Assembly (NCBI RefSeq): GCF_003725795.1
Contig: NZ_RBEE01000004.1
Span: 124,001-188,000, forward strand
Direction of reading: 5' to 3'
Source: Pedobacter jejuensis
Lineage (GTDB): Bacteria > Bacteroidota > Bacteroidia > Sphingobacteriales > Sphingobacteriaceae
Length of the DNA: 64,000 bases
Part shown: in pieces, positions 53,946-63,201 of the stretch
Numbering within the stretch: the first letter of the stretch is position 1
How the letters are laid out: each line of letters begins with the position of its first letter
Notes under the pieces: model-generated
Databases searched by the model: none
Seen by the model: only the letters and a program-made list of their open reading frames with translations
What the model was told of the DNA's origin: nothing
Made by a program: the position numbers and the translations under genes

Positions 53946-55121
53946 TTAATTACTAACAACTCTATTTTTCTCAATATTGTCTAAAATTCTGTTTACGGTA
54001 GCTGCAGAACGCAATTCATCAGCTGGTGTGTTCATCACATAGTCAAGCAGTATGGGTAAAGTACTGGTTGCAACATGCATTCTCGTATCCGAAGATGCAT
54101 AATAGATAAAAACTTTGCCATCATCATCCAAAATCCATCCATTGCTGAACACTACATTCGATACATCTCCAATTCGTTCTTCTCCTTCTGGAGCTAAAAA
54201 GTAACCGGCAGGCTTATAAATTACCTTGGTTAAATCGTTCAAATCTGTCATAAACATATATAACACATAGCGTAAACCTGCAGCAGTATTCCTCACGCCA
54301 TGAGCCAAAAACAGCCAACCATGTTCTGTTTTGATTGGTTCTGGACCCATGCCATTTTTAGCTTCGTAAACGGTGTGGTAATTTTTATTATCGACAATTA
54401 ATTCTTTATCGATAACAGCATTTTCTATCGAATCGCTTAAACCAAAACCAATTCCACCACCGGTGCCGCTTTCTATAAAACCATCCTGCGGACGAGTATA
54501 AAAAGCATACTTTCCATCTACAAATTCTGGGTGAAGTACTACATTCCTCTGCTGTGGTGATGGTGTTTTTAAATCAGCCAAACGCTCCCAGGTTTTTAAA
54601 TCTTTGGTACGCACTATGCCACACTGTGCAACCGCCATAGATTGATCGTGAGCTGGAGCACTGGGGTCTTTTCTTTCGGTGCAAAATAAGCCATACATCC
54701 AACCATCCTCATGCAACATAATTCGCATATCATAAACGTTGGTATCGGGCTCGTTTGTTTCAGGAAGCGTTACAGGCTCATCCCAGAAGGTAAAATTATC
54801 AATTCCGTTATCGCTTTCGGCAACACCAAAGAACGATTTTCGGTCGGCTCCTTCTACCCTAACCAATAAAATATATTTGTTATTAAATTTTATCGCGCCA
54901 GCGTTAAAAGTTGCATTAATACCAATGCGCTCTAACAAGTAGGGGTTTGTTTCCGGATTAAAATCATATTTCCAATTTAACGGCGCATGTGCAGCTGTTA
55001 GAATTGGATTTTCGTATCTGTCGAAAATACCATTGCCTATATCTGCCTTATTATTTTTAAGTGCAATTACGTGTTTAAAGTTTTCTTCTAATTGCTGCTT
55101 TCTTTTTTCAAAATCTATCAT
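53946..55121 (-). CDS. GH130 4-O-beta-D-mannosyl-D-glucose phosphorylase
   Basis: 391 residues, the size of GH130 subfamily 1 enzymes. A five-bladed propeller with [30 protein letters not shown] and the catalytic Asp131 in [14 protein letters not shown], the same number as reported for the B. fragilis enzyme. Other family segments are [20 protein letters not shown] and [18 protein letters not shown]. It phosphorolyses mannosyl-glucose to alpha-mannose-1-phosphate and glucose in the cytoplasm. Its neighbours are the epimerase that makes this disaccharide (9 nt downstream) and the symporter gene (20 nt upstream). Confidence 0.94.
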   Translation of the reverse strand: MIDFEKRKQQLEENFKHVIALKNNKADIGNGIFDRYENPILTAAHAPLNWKYDFNPETNPYLLERIGINATFNAGAIKFNNKYILLVRVEGADRKSFFGVAESDNGIDNFTFWDEPVTLPETNEPDTNVYDMRIMLHEDGWMYGLFCTERKDPSAPAHDQSMAVAQCGIVRTKDLKTWERLADLKTPSPQQRNVVLHPEFVDGKYAFYTRPQDGFIESGTGGGIGFGLSDSIENAVIDKELIVDNKNYHTVYEAKNGMGPEPIKTEHGWLFLAHGVRNTAAGLRYVLYMFMTDLNDLTKVIYKPAGYFLAPEGEERIGDVSNVVFSNGWILDDDGKVFIYYASSDTRMHVATSTLPILLDYVMNTPADELRSAATVNRILDNIEKNRVVSN

Positions 55122-55141
55122 AAAAAAATTCTATATCTTTT

Positions 55142-56968
55142 TTAATCTTCTAATTTATTCCACCAGGTTTTTTTCAAAATGAATACGATTATAGCGAGTA
55201 CGGCAATCGTTATAAAGAGTGGAGTGTGCATGCTTAAAATGAGGTACATTGGCAATATGGTTAAGCACAATTGAGCAATTATACCCAGCACAACATTAAA
55301 CATATCTAGTTTAAATCTCTTATTGGCCTGAAAAGTTGGGTCATCAGCCATTACTAAATTATGCACAGGTTTCCAAAAACCCCATGGCCTCACGGTTTTG
55401 TAAAATGATTTAAGTACGGCTTCATCGGTTGGCGGAGCTGCATAAGTACCCACAATACAACCTATTAATGAAAGTACAAATAACAGTGGCCACCAATAAA
55501 GTGGTAAACCAGTTGTTAGATATGGCATAGCCAAAGCTGCTGCAATACCAACTGCCATACCACAGAAAAATCCATTGGCATTAAAGCGCCACCAGTACCA
55601 TTTTAAACAATTGGCTGCAACATAACCTCCATACAAACCGCCCACTATCCATTGAAGAATATCATTAACGTTATTAGCAAAAAAACCAAGGATTACACCG
55701 ATGGCAACAACCACTACACCGACAATATAATTCATGTTGATAACCTTTTTGGTACTGGCTTGCGGATTGATGTATTTTAGATATATATCATTTACAATAT
55801 AAGCCTGCGCAGCATTTAAAGTTCCACTAAAAGTACCCATAAATGCACCTAATAAGCCTGTAAGCACAATACCTAAAATACCAACAGGAAGAAAATTATT
55901 GATTGTAGCCGGCAAAATTCTTTCGAAATCCGTAACACCATCCGGACCTTTTAAATAAATTTGATTGTAGTATAGAAGCGCTAAAACGGTTAAACCAATA
56001 ACCATCGAATACCGAATTGGCAATAAAATAATGCTAACAAAACCTGTCATTTTACTTGCATCTTTAGGGCTTCGGGTGCTTAAAACCTTCTGCATATCGT
56101 AATTTGGTGCTGGTCCGGCCAGTGATGCAAAAACTCCTTTTAGCAACATCATTCCGAAGAAAATTCCGAATAAACTAAAACCATCATCGGCAATTTTTTT
56201 ATTGGCATCGGCAGCGATTTTACTCCAATCTAAATCCAGTTTCCAGCTAAAAAATGGGTCGTCCCAACCTTTTGGCACGTTTAAAGTTTGCCCGTGGAGG
56301 TGATTCATGGCGATAACAGCAATTGCAACACAACCAATCGTCATGAAGGCATATTTAATCATATCACCTAAAACAATACTATGCATACCACCCAAAATGG
56401 AATAGAACATGGCGAAAAGTGTAAACACAATTCCGTAAAAATGTGGCACATACCGGGCAGAAACTTCAAACGGAACGTAAGCTTTTACATACTCCCAGGG
56501 AATGAAAATCTCCATAAACTTTCCCAATCCGATAAATCCATAAGCCAAAAACCCAAAGCAACTAATAAGCGCAAATGCAATAACCACGATATGCGAGCCT
56601 TTAACGCCTTTCCCAATGCTACCAAAACGAGTTTGTAACCATTCTGCACCGGTATTTGCGTTGCTTCTACGCAGCCATTTGCTCAGGAACATCATCATAA
56701 AAACCTGGTTGAAAACCGGCCAAAGCCATGGAATCCAAATGCTTTTTAAGCCATAAACAAAACATAGCGCTACCATCCACATGGTTCCGCTAATATCGAA
56801 CATGTCTGATGCATCGCTTAAGCCAAGTTTATACCATGGGAGTGATTTACCGCCCATCATATAGCTTTCTTTATTTTGTTTAGCCTTTTTTCTATACCAA
56901 AACCCAATGAAAATCATTGTAGCCAAGTACAGTATGATGATTAAAACGTCTATTAATTGTAACTTCAT
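55142..56968 (-). CDS. Sodium:solute symporter (SSS family), probable mannooligosaccharide importer
   Basis: 608 residues with about 14 hydrophobic segments. Family features: the first segment IDVLIIILYLATMIFIGFWY, then SYMMGGKSLPWYKLGLSDASDMFDISGTMW, a core with GGMHSIVLGDMIKYAFM, and GLLGAFMGTFSGTLNAAQAYIVNDIY with the Ser/Thr-rich sodium site. The C-terminal extension is long. It lies in the same run as a mannanase, GH130 phosphorylase and epimerase, as in the B. fragilis mannan module, so mannobiose or short mannooligosaccharides are the likely substrate. It sits in the inner membrane. Confidence 0.93.
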   Translation of the reverse strand: MKLQLIDVLIIILYLATMIFIGFWYRKKAKQNKESYMMGGKSLPWYKLGLSDASDMFDISGTMWMVALCFVYGLKSIWIPWLWPVFNQVFMMMFLSKWLRRSNANTGAEWLQTRFGSIGKGVKGSHIVVIAFALISCFGFLAYGFIGLGKFMEIFIPWEYVKAYVPFEVSARYVPHFYGIVFTLFAMFYSILGGMHSIVLGDMIKYAFMTIGCVAIAVIAMNHLHGQTLNVPKGWDDPFFSWKLDLDWSKIAADANKKIADDGFSLFGIFFGMMLLKGVFASLAGPAPNYDMQKVLSTRSPKDASKMTGFVSIILLPIRYSMVIGLTVLALLYYNQIYLKGPDGVTDFERILPATINNFLPVGILGIVLTGLLGAFMGTFSGTLNAAQAYIVNDIYLKYINPQASTKKVINMNYIVGVVVVAIGVILGFFANNVNDILQWIVGGLYGGYVAANCLKWYWWRFNANGFFCGMAVGIAAALAMPYLTTGLPLYWWPLLFVLSLIGCIVGTYAAPPTDEAVLKSFYKTVRPWGFWKPVHNLVMADDPTFQANKRFKLDMFNVVLGIIAQLCLTILPMYLILSMHTPLFITIAVLAIIVFILKKTWWNKLED

Positions 56969-56998
56969 TATAGGGTGATTTCTCTTTAATTATTTTGT

Positions 56999-58129
56999 TT
57001 ATTTTACTTTATATATTTCTTTCCCGATATCGTTAAGAAAGAGTGTGCGAGCATCATTGTAAAAGTTTTTGAAATCTGGCTCACTTGGGTGACTGGGATA
57101 AGGTGCATAAAAATGACCGGTATGTGCATTTCGCCATACCATGATGTAAGAGATTTTGGATGCAGCGGTGTCACTCATAATTTTGTTAAAAACCGTCGTA
57201 AACCAATTTGGCTGCACAATTTTCTCCTGACCTGTTTCTGTTAATGCTGCAATTTTATTTTTGGATGAGGCATAATTACAAATCTGCCCGATTGATTTTA
57301 CCGCTAACTCAACTGATTTTTCATCATTGATATCTTTTAATTCATAATAATTATCAAAGCCCAAAACATCAACATAATCATCTCCCGGATAGCGCTCCAT
57401 ATAATTATCGAAATTACCAGAAATCCTATCCGGAGAAAAGGCATACAGAATGTTGTGTAAACCCTTTTTATCCCGAAGGTATTGAACGGTAAATTGCCAT
57501 AAACTTTTATATTCTTGTGCGGTACAAAATGGTTTGCCCCACCAAAACCAGTTGCCTGTATTTTCATGAAATGGGCGAAAAATAACGGGAACAGCTACAC
57601 CCTTATCACTTTTTAATGATTTTATAAAGGCAGCAACTTTATCTAATGCAGCGGTAAATTCCTTATGCTTTTCTCCGCCTGGTAAAATAGCTGAAACACA
57701 CTTGGTTGTATCATAATAATTTTTACCTGTAACAAAGTTTTGAACATGCCAGCTAAGAGTATTTATTCCACCCATTTTATAAGCTTGTAAACAATAACTT
57801 TCAAGTTTTTCGGCACTTTGAGTTTCTGAACCATCGCCTTTCGCAATGGATTCTAAATCCCAGCCAAAAAGTGCAGGATGTGAACCCGTTACACTTTTAA
57901 CATCGCTTCTATCAAATTCACCTTTCCAGCCAATACCATACATTAAAGCATCCTGTTGACCTAATAAAACACCTTTGCCTGATACATTTTTTAGGTTATA
58001 AAATAAAGCCTTTGTTTCTGTAGTTGCTTTGGCATCAATAGTAAAATTTTGTAAAGTGGCATTTTGTGCGTTACAAATATTCAGCGCAGCAAATAAGAAA
58101 ATAAGCCAAAGTGGTATAATTTTTTTCAT
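56999..58129 (-). CDS. GH26 beta-mannanase (first of three)
   Basis: 376 residues. A type I signal peptide (LIFLFAALNICNAQ) suggests periplasmic location, since no lipobox is seen. The GH26 barrel has GVLLGQQDALMYGIGW, GGINTLSWHVQNFVTG, the acid/base Glu189 in IFRPFHENTGNWFWWG and the nucleophile Glu298 in ALTETGQEKI. The aromatic motif NWFWWG is typical of mannanases. It hydrolyses beta-1,4-mannan or mannooligosaccharides. Five nt upstream on the strand is a paralogue (58135-59256), and 30 nt downstream is the symporter gene, so the five genes 59256-52743 form one probable operon. Confidence 0.95.
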   Translation of the reverse strand: MKKIIPLWLIFLFAALNICNAQNATLQNFTIDAKATTETKALFYNLKNVSGKGVLLGQQDALMYGIGWKGEFDRSDVKSVTGSHPALFGWDLESIAKGDGSETQSAEKLESYCLQAYKMGGINTLSWHVQNFVTGKNYYDTTKCVSAILPGGEKHKEFTAALDKVAAFIKSLKSDKGVAVPVIFRPFHENTGNWFWWGKPFCTAQEYKSLWQFTVQYLRDKKGLHNILYAFSPDRISGNFDNYMERYPGDDYVDVLGFDNYYELKDINDEKSVELAVKSIGQICNYASSKNKIAALTETGQEKIVQPNWFTTVFNKIMSDTAASKISYIMVWRNAHTGHFYAPYPSHPSEPDFKNFYNDARTLFLNDIGKEIYKVK

Positions 58130-58134
58130 CAGTA

Positions 58135-59256
58135 TTAATTGTATATGGCGTATTTTTTTAGTCCCTTTTGAAGTAGGATTTTCTTACATTCTATCAGTTT
58201 TAAAAAGTCTGCTGCCGAGGTTTGCCCAGGATATGGAGCATAATAATGATTATCTTTTTCCTTTTCGCGATAACCTGCATTGCGCCAAAACAAAACATAT
58301 GATGGTTTATTTGCTTCAATTACCTTTGCAAAAACATTGGTCCACCAGTTCGGATCAGGAATTTCTACTAAGCCGGTTTCGGCGATTGCACTTAATTTTT
58401 TATGCTCTTTAGCTATTTTATTCTGGATGGTTAACTTTTCAATTAAATCCAATTTAAATGATTCTCCTTTTTCTATTCCTCCGTATTGGTAACTATCAAA
58501 ACTCAAAACATCAACAAATTCATTACCCGGATAACGTTCTAAATATTCCTTTTCTGATTTAAAATCGCATGGATTAAAAACATAAATGAGGTTGTGAAGC
58601 TGCTTTTTATCTCTTAAATAGTTAACCGTAAATCGCCAAAGGGCAATGTATTCTTTAGGAGCACAAGATTTTGTACCCCACCAAAACCAACCTCCGCCAT
58701 TTTCATGAAACGGCCTGAATAAAATTGGAATAGATTTGCCATCAGTTCCTTTCAACGTTTTCACAAATACAGCAAACTTATCTAACCAGCTTTTATACAA
58801 CAAATGTTTAGAGCCGTTTGGTAAAATGGATTTAACAGCAACTGAACTTGTATCCCAAGAAGTTTTGCCATTTGCTGGATTATCCATGTGCCAGCTTAAG
58901 GTATTTATCGTCCCTAAATCGTAGGCCTTTTTTATGTATTGCTGCATTTTGGCAAACGGAACACCATCAATATTTTGCTTTTTACTGTTTTCTAAACCTG
59001 ATACATCCCAACCAAAAACTGCAGGATATTCTCCCGTTAAATCTTTGATATCGCTCCGGCCATTTTGGTATTTCCAACCTACACCATAAGCTAGTGCATC
59101 CTGATGCCCAAATAGCACTTCCTTACCAGATAATTTATTCAAGTTTTTATACAAATTTTTGGTTTGTAAAGTGGCTTTTGTATCTATTAATTGACCAAAC
59201 ACAGAAACGAAAGGCAGGCATAACAATATGCAAAATGGAAATACTTTTTTTATCAT
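58135..59256 (-). CDS. GH26 beta-mannanase (second of three)
   Basis: 373 residues. Signal peptide (FCILLCLPFVSVFGQ), then EVLFGHQDALAYGVGW, TINTLSWHMDNPANG, the acid/base Glu185 in FRPFHENGGGWFWWG and the nucleophile Glu293 in AIAETGLVEIPDPNWW. The closing motif DNHYYAPYPGQTSAADF is shared with the other two GH26 proteins here. It differs clearly from its neighbour, so the paralogues are not recent duplicates and may split work on different chain lengths. It is the first gene of the operon running to 52743 and is divergent from the AraC-type regulator. Confidence 0.95.
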   Translation of the reverse strand: MIKKVFPFCILLCLPFVSVFGQLIDTKATLQTKNLYKNLNKLSGKEVLFGHQDALAYGVGWKYQNGRSDIKDLTGEYPAVFGWDVSGLENSKKQNIDGVPFAKMQQYIKKAYDLGTINTLSWHMDNPANGKTSWDTSSVAVKSILPNGSKHLLYKSWLDKFAVFVKTLKGTDGKSIPILFRPFHENGGGWFWWGTKSCAPKEYIALWRFTVNYLRDKKQLHNLIYVFNPCDFKSEKEYLERYPGNEFVDVLSFDSYQYGGIEKGESFKLDLIEKLTIQNKIAKEHKKLSAIAETGLVEIPDPNWWTNVFAKVIEANKPSYVLFWRNAGYREKEKDNHYYAPYPGQTSAADFLKLIECKKILLQKGLKKYAIYN

Positions 59257-59474
59257 TTTCTACTATATCTGGCTAGGTATTGCGGCACATTTAATTAGCA
59301 TCTAAAATACTTCATCATTTAGATTAAGAATAATACTATTTTAACCAATTAGTATATTATTAACATATTTAACGATACAATTAGAGAGCTAAGCTATTCT
59401 TAAACATATATATTTTAATTATCTTGCATCAATGTTCTTTTATCTTAAAGATATTTTTTTTGAACGTAAAAATT

Positions 59475-60350
59475 ATGAATAACATCATTAAGGAGATAAC
59501 TCCACTTACACAAAACGATTGTTTTACCATTTTCTCGAGGGTTAAAAAAGATTTTGATTTTCCCCTTCATTTCCATGAAGAATATGAATTGAACTTAATT
59601 TTGAATGCACCTGGTGCAAAAAGAATTGTGGGCGACAATGTCGAAGAAATTGGAGATATGGAATTGGTGTTGGTTGGTCCAAATTTATCTCACGTTTGGA
59701 CAACCCACAATTGTACAAGCGAAGAAATTACAGAGGTTACGATTCAATGGCATAAAGATTTATTTGATGATAAAATGTTGAGAAGAAACCAGCTCAGTTT
59801 TATCCGCAAGATGTTTGAACGTTCTGTAAGAGGGATTTTGTTTCCAAAAGAAACTATCGAAATGGTTTACAAACGCATATTAGATATTAACCAATTGCAA
59901 GGATTTGATTCTGTGTTAGAATTGATGAGTATTCTGCATGATTTATCATCATCGAAAAGTATGCGGGTTTTATCTGATGCTACCTTTAATAACGACCAGG
60001 TTTTAAATTATAACAGTAGAAGAATTGATAAGGCTTTCGAGTTTATGAACGCCAATTTTAATAAGCCCATCACCCTGAAAGATTTATCGAAACTGGTAAG
60101 TATGACTGAGGTTTCTTTTAGTCGCTTTATTAAAAAACGTACCGGAAATACATTTATAGACAGCTTAAATGAAATTCGCTTAGGCCATGCAACACGGATG
60201 CTGATTGAAACTACACACTCTGTTTCTGAAATTTCTTATAAATGTGGGTTTAATAATATCTCCAATTTTAACAGATTGTTTAAGAAAAAGAAACATTGTA
60301 CACCTAAAGAGTTTAGGGAGAATTTCTCTGGTACGAGGATTTTTATTTAG
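59475..60350 (+). CDS. AraC-family transcriptional regulator of the mannan locus (probable)
   Basis: 291 residues from the ATG at 59475 (MNNIIKEITPLTQNDC). A TTG at 59424 is less likely. The N-terminal cupin-like sensor domain has DFPLHFHEEYELNLILNAPG and LSHVWTTHNC. The C-terminal helix-turn-helix pair shows ITLKDLSKLVSMTEVSFSRF and HSVSEISYKCGFNNISNF, ending with FKKKKHCTPKEFREN. It is divergent from the first mannanase gene with 218 nt between them and lies inside the mannan locus, so control of the two flanking operons is likely. The sensed sugar is unknown. Confidence 0.92.
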   Translation: MNNIIKEITPLTQNDCFTIFSRVKKDFDFPLHFHEEYELNLILNAPGAKRIVGDNVEEIGDMELVLVGPNLSHVWTTHNCTSEEITEVTIQWHKDLFDDKMLRRNQLSFIRKMFERSVRGILFPKETIEMVYKRILDINQLQGFDSVLELMSILHDLSSSKSMRVLSDATFNNDQVLNYNSRRIDKAFEFMNANFNKPITLKDLSKLVSMTEVSFSRFIKKRTGNTFIDSLNEIRLGHATRMLIETTHSVSEISYKCGFNNISNFNRLFKKKKHCTPKEFRENFSGTRIFI

Positions 60351-60364
60351 TGGAGCCTTTTTTA

Positions 60365-60561
60365 CCTTACCCTATTAGCGGTTTTGGTTGAAGTACAGTT
60401 TTTGCTTTTCCTCACCTGAAAGAGAGGGATTTATGGACAGTAGAAAACCTACCGCACCATACTCATTAGCATTTAGGTTAAAAGCACAACTTTTAGTTTC
60501 CCTCTCCTCCCGGAGAGGGATGCAGTGAAATTGCAAATCCACTTACATTAACAGGGTGAGG
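60365..60561. repeat. Family A element, copy A3a (complete)
   Basis: 197 bp. It opens CCTTACCCTATTAGCGG at 60365, has a degenerate first hairpin (TTCCTCACctgaaaGAGAGGGA) and a second one TCCCTCTCC-tccc-GGAGAGGGA, and ends AGGGTGAGG at 60553-60561. It lies between the convergent AraC-type and GH27 genes. Confidence 0.72.
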
Positions 60562-60598
60562 CTTAAAACCCAGGATTATATTTTTTATGCGCTTTAAG

Positions 60599-60618
60599 AT
60601 TCCCACCTACGTGGGAAT
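60599..60618. repeat. Short perfect hairpin between family A copies
   Basis: ATTCCCAC-ctac-GTGGGAAT followed by GACGAATGG. It resembles the short GTGGGAATGACG-type palindromes scattered in many bacterial genomes. Single copy in this window. Confidence 0.5.
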
Positions 60619-60639
60619 GACGAATGGCGAAGATTTTTA

Positions 60640-60838
60640 CCTCACCCTATTAGCGGTTGTAGTTTAGGCAAAGCCTTTGCTTTCCCTTTCCTGAAAGAGA
60701 GGGATTTGTGGACAGTAGAAAACCTGCCTAGCCACACTTTATTAGCATTTGGGTTAAAAGCAAAACCCTCAGTTTCCCTCTCCTGAAAGAGAGGGATGCA
60801 GTGACATTACAAAATCTACTTACATTGATAGGGTGAGG
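60640..60838. repeat. Family A element, copy A3b (complete)
   Basis: 199 bp, closely similar to A3a and in the same orientation. It opens with TTTTTACCTCACCCT (60634-60648), continues TATTAGCGGTTG, has hairpins TCCCTTTCctgaaaGAGAGGGA and TCCCTCTCctgaaaGAGAGGGA, and ends AGGGTGAGG at 60830-60838. Confidence 0.73.
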
Positions 60839-60880
60839 TTTAAAACCCAGAATTATATTTTTGCACTTGTCTTATACTTT

Positions 60881-60973
60881 TATTTGGGTTAAAAGCAAAA
60901 CCCTTAGTTTCCCTCTCCTCCTGGAGAGGGATGCAGTGAAATTACAAAATCTACTTACATTGATAGGGTGAGG
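60881..60973. repeat. Family A element, copy A3c (right half only)
   Basis: It matches the right half of A3a and A3b from gggttaaaagcaaaaccc through hairpin TCCCTCTCC-tcct-GGAGAGGGA to AGGGTGAGG (60965-60973). The terminus is one base from the GH27 stop codon. Confidence 0.7.
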
Positions 60974-60974
60974 C

Positions 60975-62210
60975 TTAAGATTCCTCCAAAATTAAAGTCA
61001 ATACATCATGCGCTGGAACATCAGCTTTTATACTGTTTTTTGTAGTACCCGAAGATTTTCCTGTCCAGGCATTTTCAATTTTATATACTACTGTATTTGT
61101 ATTTAGCTGTTTATTAAAAATATCATCCTTCACTTTTTCTTTTTTCCAGTCGAAGTCTAGTTTCTTCACTTCTGATGAGCGGTTTAGAAATGAAACTGCC
61201 CATTTACCATTACTTAAAGGCTTAAACCAAATTTCAAAACCATTCGCTTTTGAATATCTAAAGCCTTGAATACCTAAAGAATCTTGATTGATGGAAATGA
61301 TTTTCTTATTGGTTAATACTTGTTTAGTTTCCTGATTCATATTTCGCAAATCATTTCCTGCAATTAATGGTGCTGCCAACATTGCCCACATTGAAAAATG
61401 CGCTCTATCTTCGCCAGCGGTCAGTTTTCCATTTCCTATCTCTAACATATCTGGGTCGTTCCAATGTCCTGGTCCGGCGTATTCGCGTAAGCCATCTTGC
61501 TTATCTAAAATTTGCATCACACCCCACGATTTCCATGTACCGTGGTCTTCAATACAATCGAAACAGTTAAAAATATCGCCGCTGGTACGCCACAAATGCC
61601 CCACAGCCGGGCCCCAAATCCAGGGTTTATCAGTACCCCATTCGCAAATGCTTAAAACCATTGGTCTGCCAGCTTTACGCAAAGCCGCTGTAATTGTTTT
61701 ATAAGCGCCCTCGGCTTTTAACCCTTCTGTATTGCACCAGTCATATTTTAAATAATCAACTCCCCAACCTGCATACGTTAAAGCATCTTGAAATTCGAAA
61801 CCTCTGCTACCCGGGCGACCGCCGCAGGTTTGAGAACCAGCATCAGAATATAAGCCCAATTTTAAACCTTTACTATGAATATAATCTGCCAGCGCTTTCA
61901 TTCCAGAAGGAAATCTTTTTAAATCTGGGTGAATAAAACCCAAACTATCGCGTTCTCCGTGCCAGCAATCATCAATATTAATGTATGTGTAACCTGCTTG
62001 TTTCATACCCGAGCTCAACATGGCATCTGCAGTTTCTCTGATTAATTTTTCATCTACATTACATGCAAATTTGTTCCAGCTGTTCCATCCCATTGGTGGC
62101 GTTAAAGCCAAACCATCGTATTTCTTATAGTTTTGAACATAATTATTTCCTTGTCCGAAAGCTGCTGTACTTGCAAGCATTGTAATCAATAGAAAAAATC
62201 TAAGCTTCAT
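60975..62210 (-). CDS. GH27 alpha-galactosidase
   Basis: 411 residues. A signal peptide (LLITMLASTAAFGQ) is followed by LTPPMGWNSWNKFACNV, INIDDCWHGERD, the nucleophile Asp157 in YLKYDWCN, and the acid/base Asp212 in WRTSGDIFNCFDC. GPGHWNDPDMLEIGNG and a C-terminal beta-sandwich complete the fold. It removes alpha-1,6-galactose branches from galactomannan or galactoglucomannan so that mannanases can act. The GH5 gene ends 11 nt upstream on the same strand. The stop codon abuts family A element A3c. Confidence 0.96.
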   Translation of the reverse strand: MKLRFFLLITMLASTAAFGQGNNYVQNYKKYDGLALTPPMGWNSWNKFACNVDEKLIRETADAMLSSGMKQAGYTYINIDDCWHGERDSLGFIHPDLKRFPSGMKALADYIHSKGLKLGLYSDAGSQTCGGRPGSRGFEFQDALTYAGWGVDYLKYDWCNTEGLKAEGAYKTITAALRKAGRPMVLSICEWGTDKPWIWGPAVGHLWRTSGDIFNCFDCIEDHGTWKSWGVMQILDKQDGLREYAGPGHWNDPDMLEIGNGKLTAGEDRAHFSMWAMLAAPLIAGNDLRNMNQETKQVLTNKKIISINQDSLGIQGFRYSKANGFEIWFKPLSNGKWAVSFLNRSSEVKKLDFDWKKEKVKDDIFNKQLNTNTVVYKIENAWTGKSSGTTKNSIKADVPAHDVLTLILEES

Positions 62211-62221
62211 AAAATCGGTTG

Positions 62222-63196
62222 TTATTTATTTAATTTTTTAAGTTGAGTTCGAATATAAACACCTGCCGGAGTGAGCATATCAATATTCCATTTACCTTCT
62301 ACCGAAGCTCCTGGTTTTAAAAGTGCTGTTGTTTCGTTTTTATCAGTTACATTCCAATTTGCCGAACTTAGTTTATTTCTTTCCATCCAGGCAAACCATT
62401 TATCAGCATTTTCTACAATAAATTTACCATCACCACTGGCTTCGCCAACGCCCCATTCGGTAACAAATAGTGGTAATTTTAGCGCAATTGCCATATCGGC
62501 TTTTTGCATTAGCACATCCTGGTGACTTGGTTCTGAAGCGTAAAAATGGAATGAGTACGCAATGTTGTTAAAACCTTTAATTGGATCTTTCGCAGCCACA
62601 TCAACATCCTGATCCCAATGTGGGCTACCTACTACAATAATATTTTTTGAATCGTACTTTCTAATTTCCTGAATAACCGCGGTAGCGTAATCTTTAACTG
62701 TTTGCCATTCTATCTTTTCGGGTTCGTTAAATATTTCATAAATAACATTTGGCTTACCAGAATATCTTTTAGCCATTTTACTAAAGAATTCTTTAGACTG
62801 AGCTAAGTGTTGATGAGCGTTATGATCGTGCCAATCTATAAGCACATATAAGCCATTTTTAATTGCAGCATCAATGGTATTAGTTATGAGTTCTTCTTGC
62901 TCAACTGGGTTTTGTAAGTAACCACCATCAGGCTGAACCGCCATAGAAATACGCAATAAATTAATATTGAAATCAGATCGAAGCCATTTAACAACATCTT
63001 CGTTATAATATTTTTTCCCTTGCCAAACACTCCAAGATAAGCTTATACCACGAAGTTGAGGTTCTACATTTCTGCTGTTGAGGATTTTTCCATCAACAAC
63101 TTTTAATGCTCCATTGCGGTTAATCCAGTTTACATTTTGGGCAAAAGTAAGGTTGTAAAACAAAATGCAGATAAATAGAAACGAAAATTTTCTCAT
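62222..63196 (-). CDS. GH5 (subfamily 2-like) endo-beta-1,4-glucanase
   Basis: 324 residues. Signal peptide (LFICILFYNLTFAQ), then LRGISLSWSVWQGKKYYN, LLRISMAV, VLIDWHDHNA, the acid/base Glu158 in VIYEIFNEPEKIEW and the nucleophile Glu247 in PLFVTEWGVGEASG. The opening and WHDHNA motif match GH5_2 cellulases more than GH5 mannanases. In a mannan locus it would cut glucose-containing glucomannan stretches. Specificity for glucan or glucomannan is an inference. It lies 5 nt after the GH26 gene at the right edge and 11 nt before the GH27 gene. Confidence 0.92.
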   Translation of the reverse strand: MRKFSFLFICILFYNLTFAQNVNWINRNGALKVVDGKILNSRNVEPQLRGISLSWSVWQGKKYYNEDVVKWLRSDFNINLLRISMAVQPDGGYLQNPVEQEELITNTIDAAIKNGLYVLIDWHDHNAHQHLAQSKEFFSKMAKRYSGKPNVIYEIFNEPEKIEWQTVKDYATAVIQEIRKYDSKNIIVVGSPHWDQDVDVAAKDPIKGFNNIAYSFHFYASEPSHQDVLMQKADMAIALKLPLFVTEWGVGEASGDGKFIVENADKWFAWMERNKLSSANWNVTDKNETTALLKPGASVEGKWNIDMLTPAGVYIRTQLKKLNK

Positions 63197-63201
63197 AAAA
63201 A

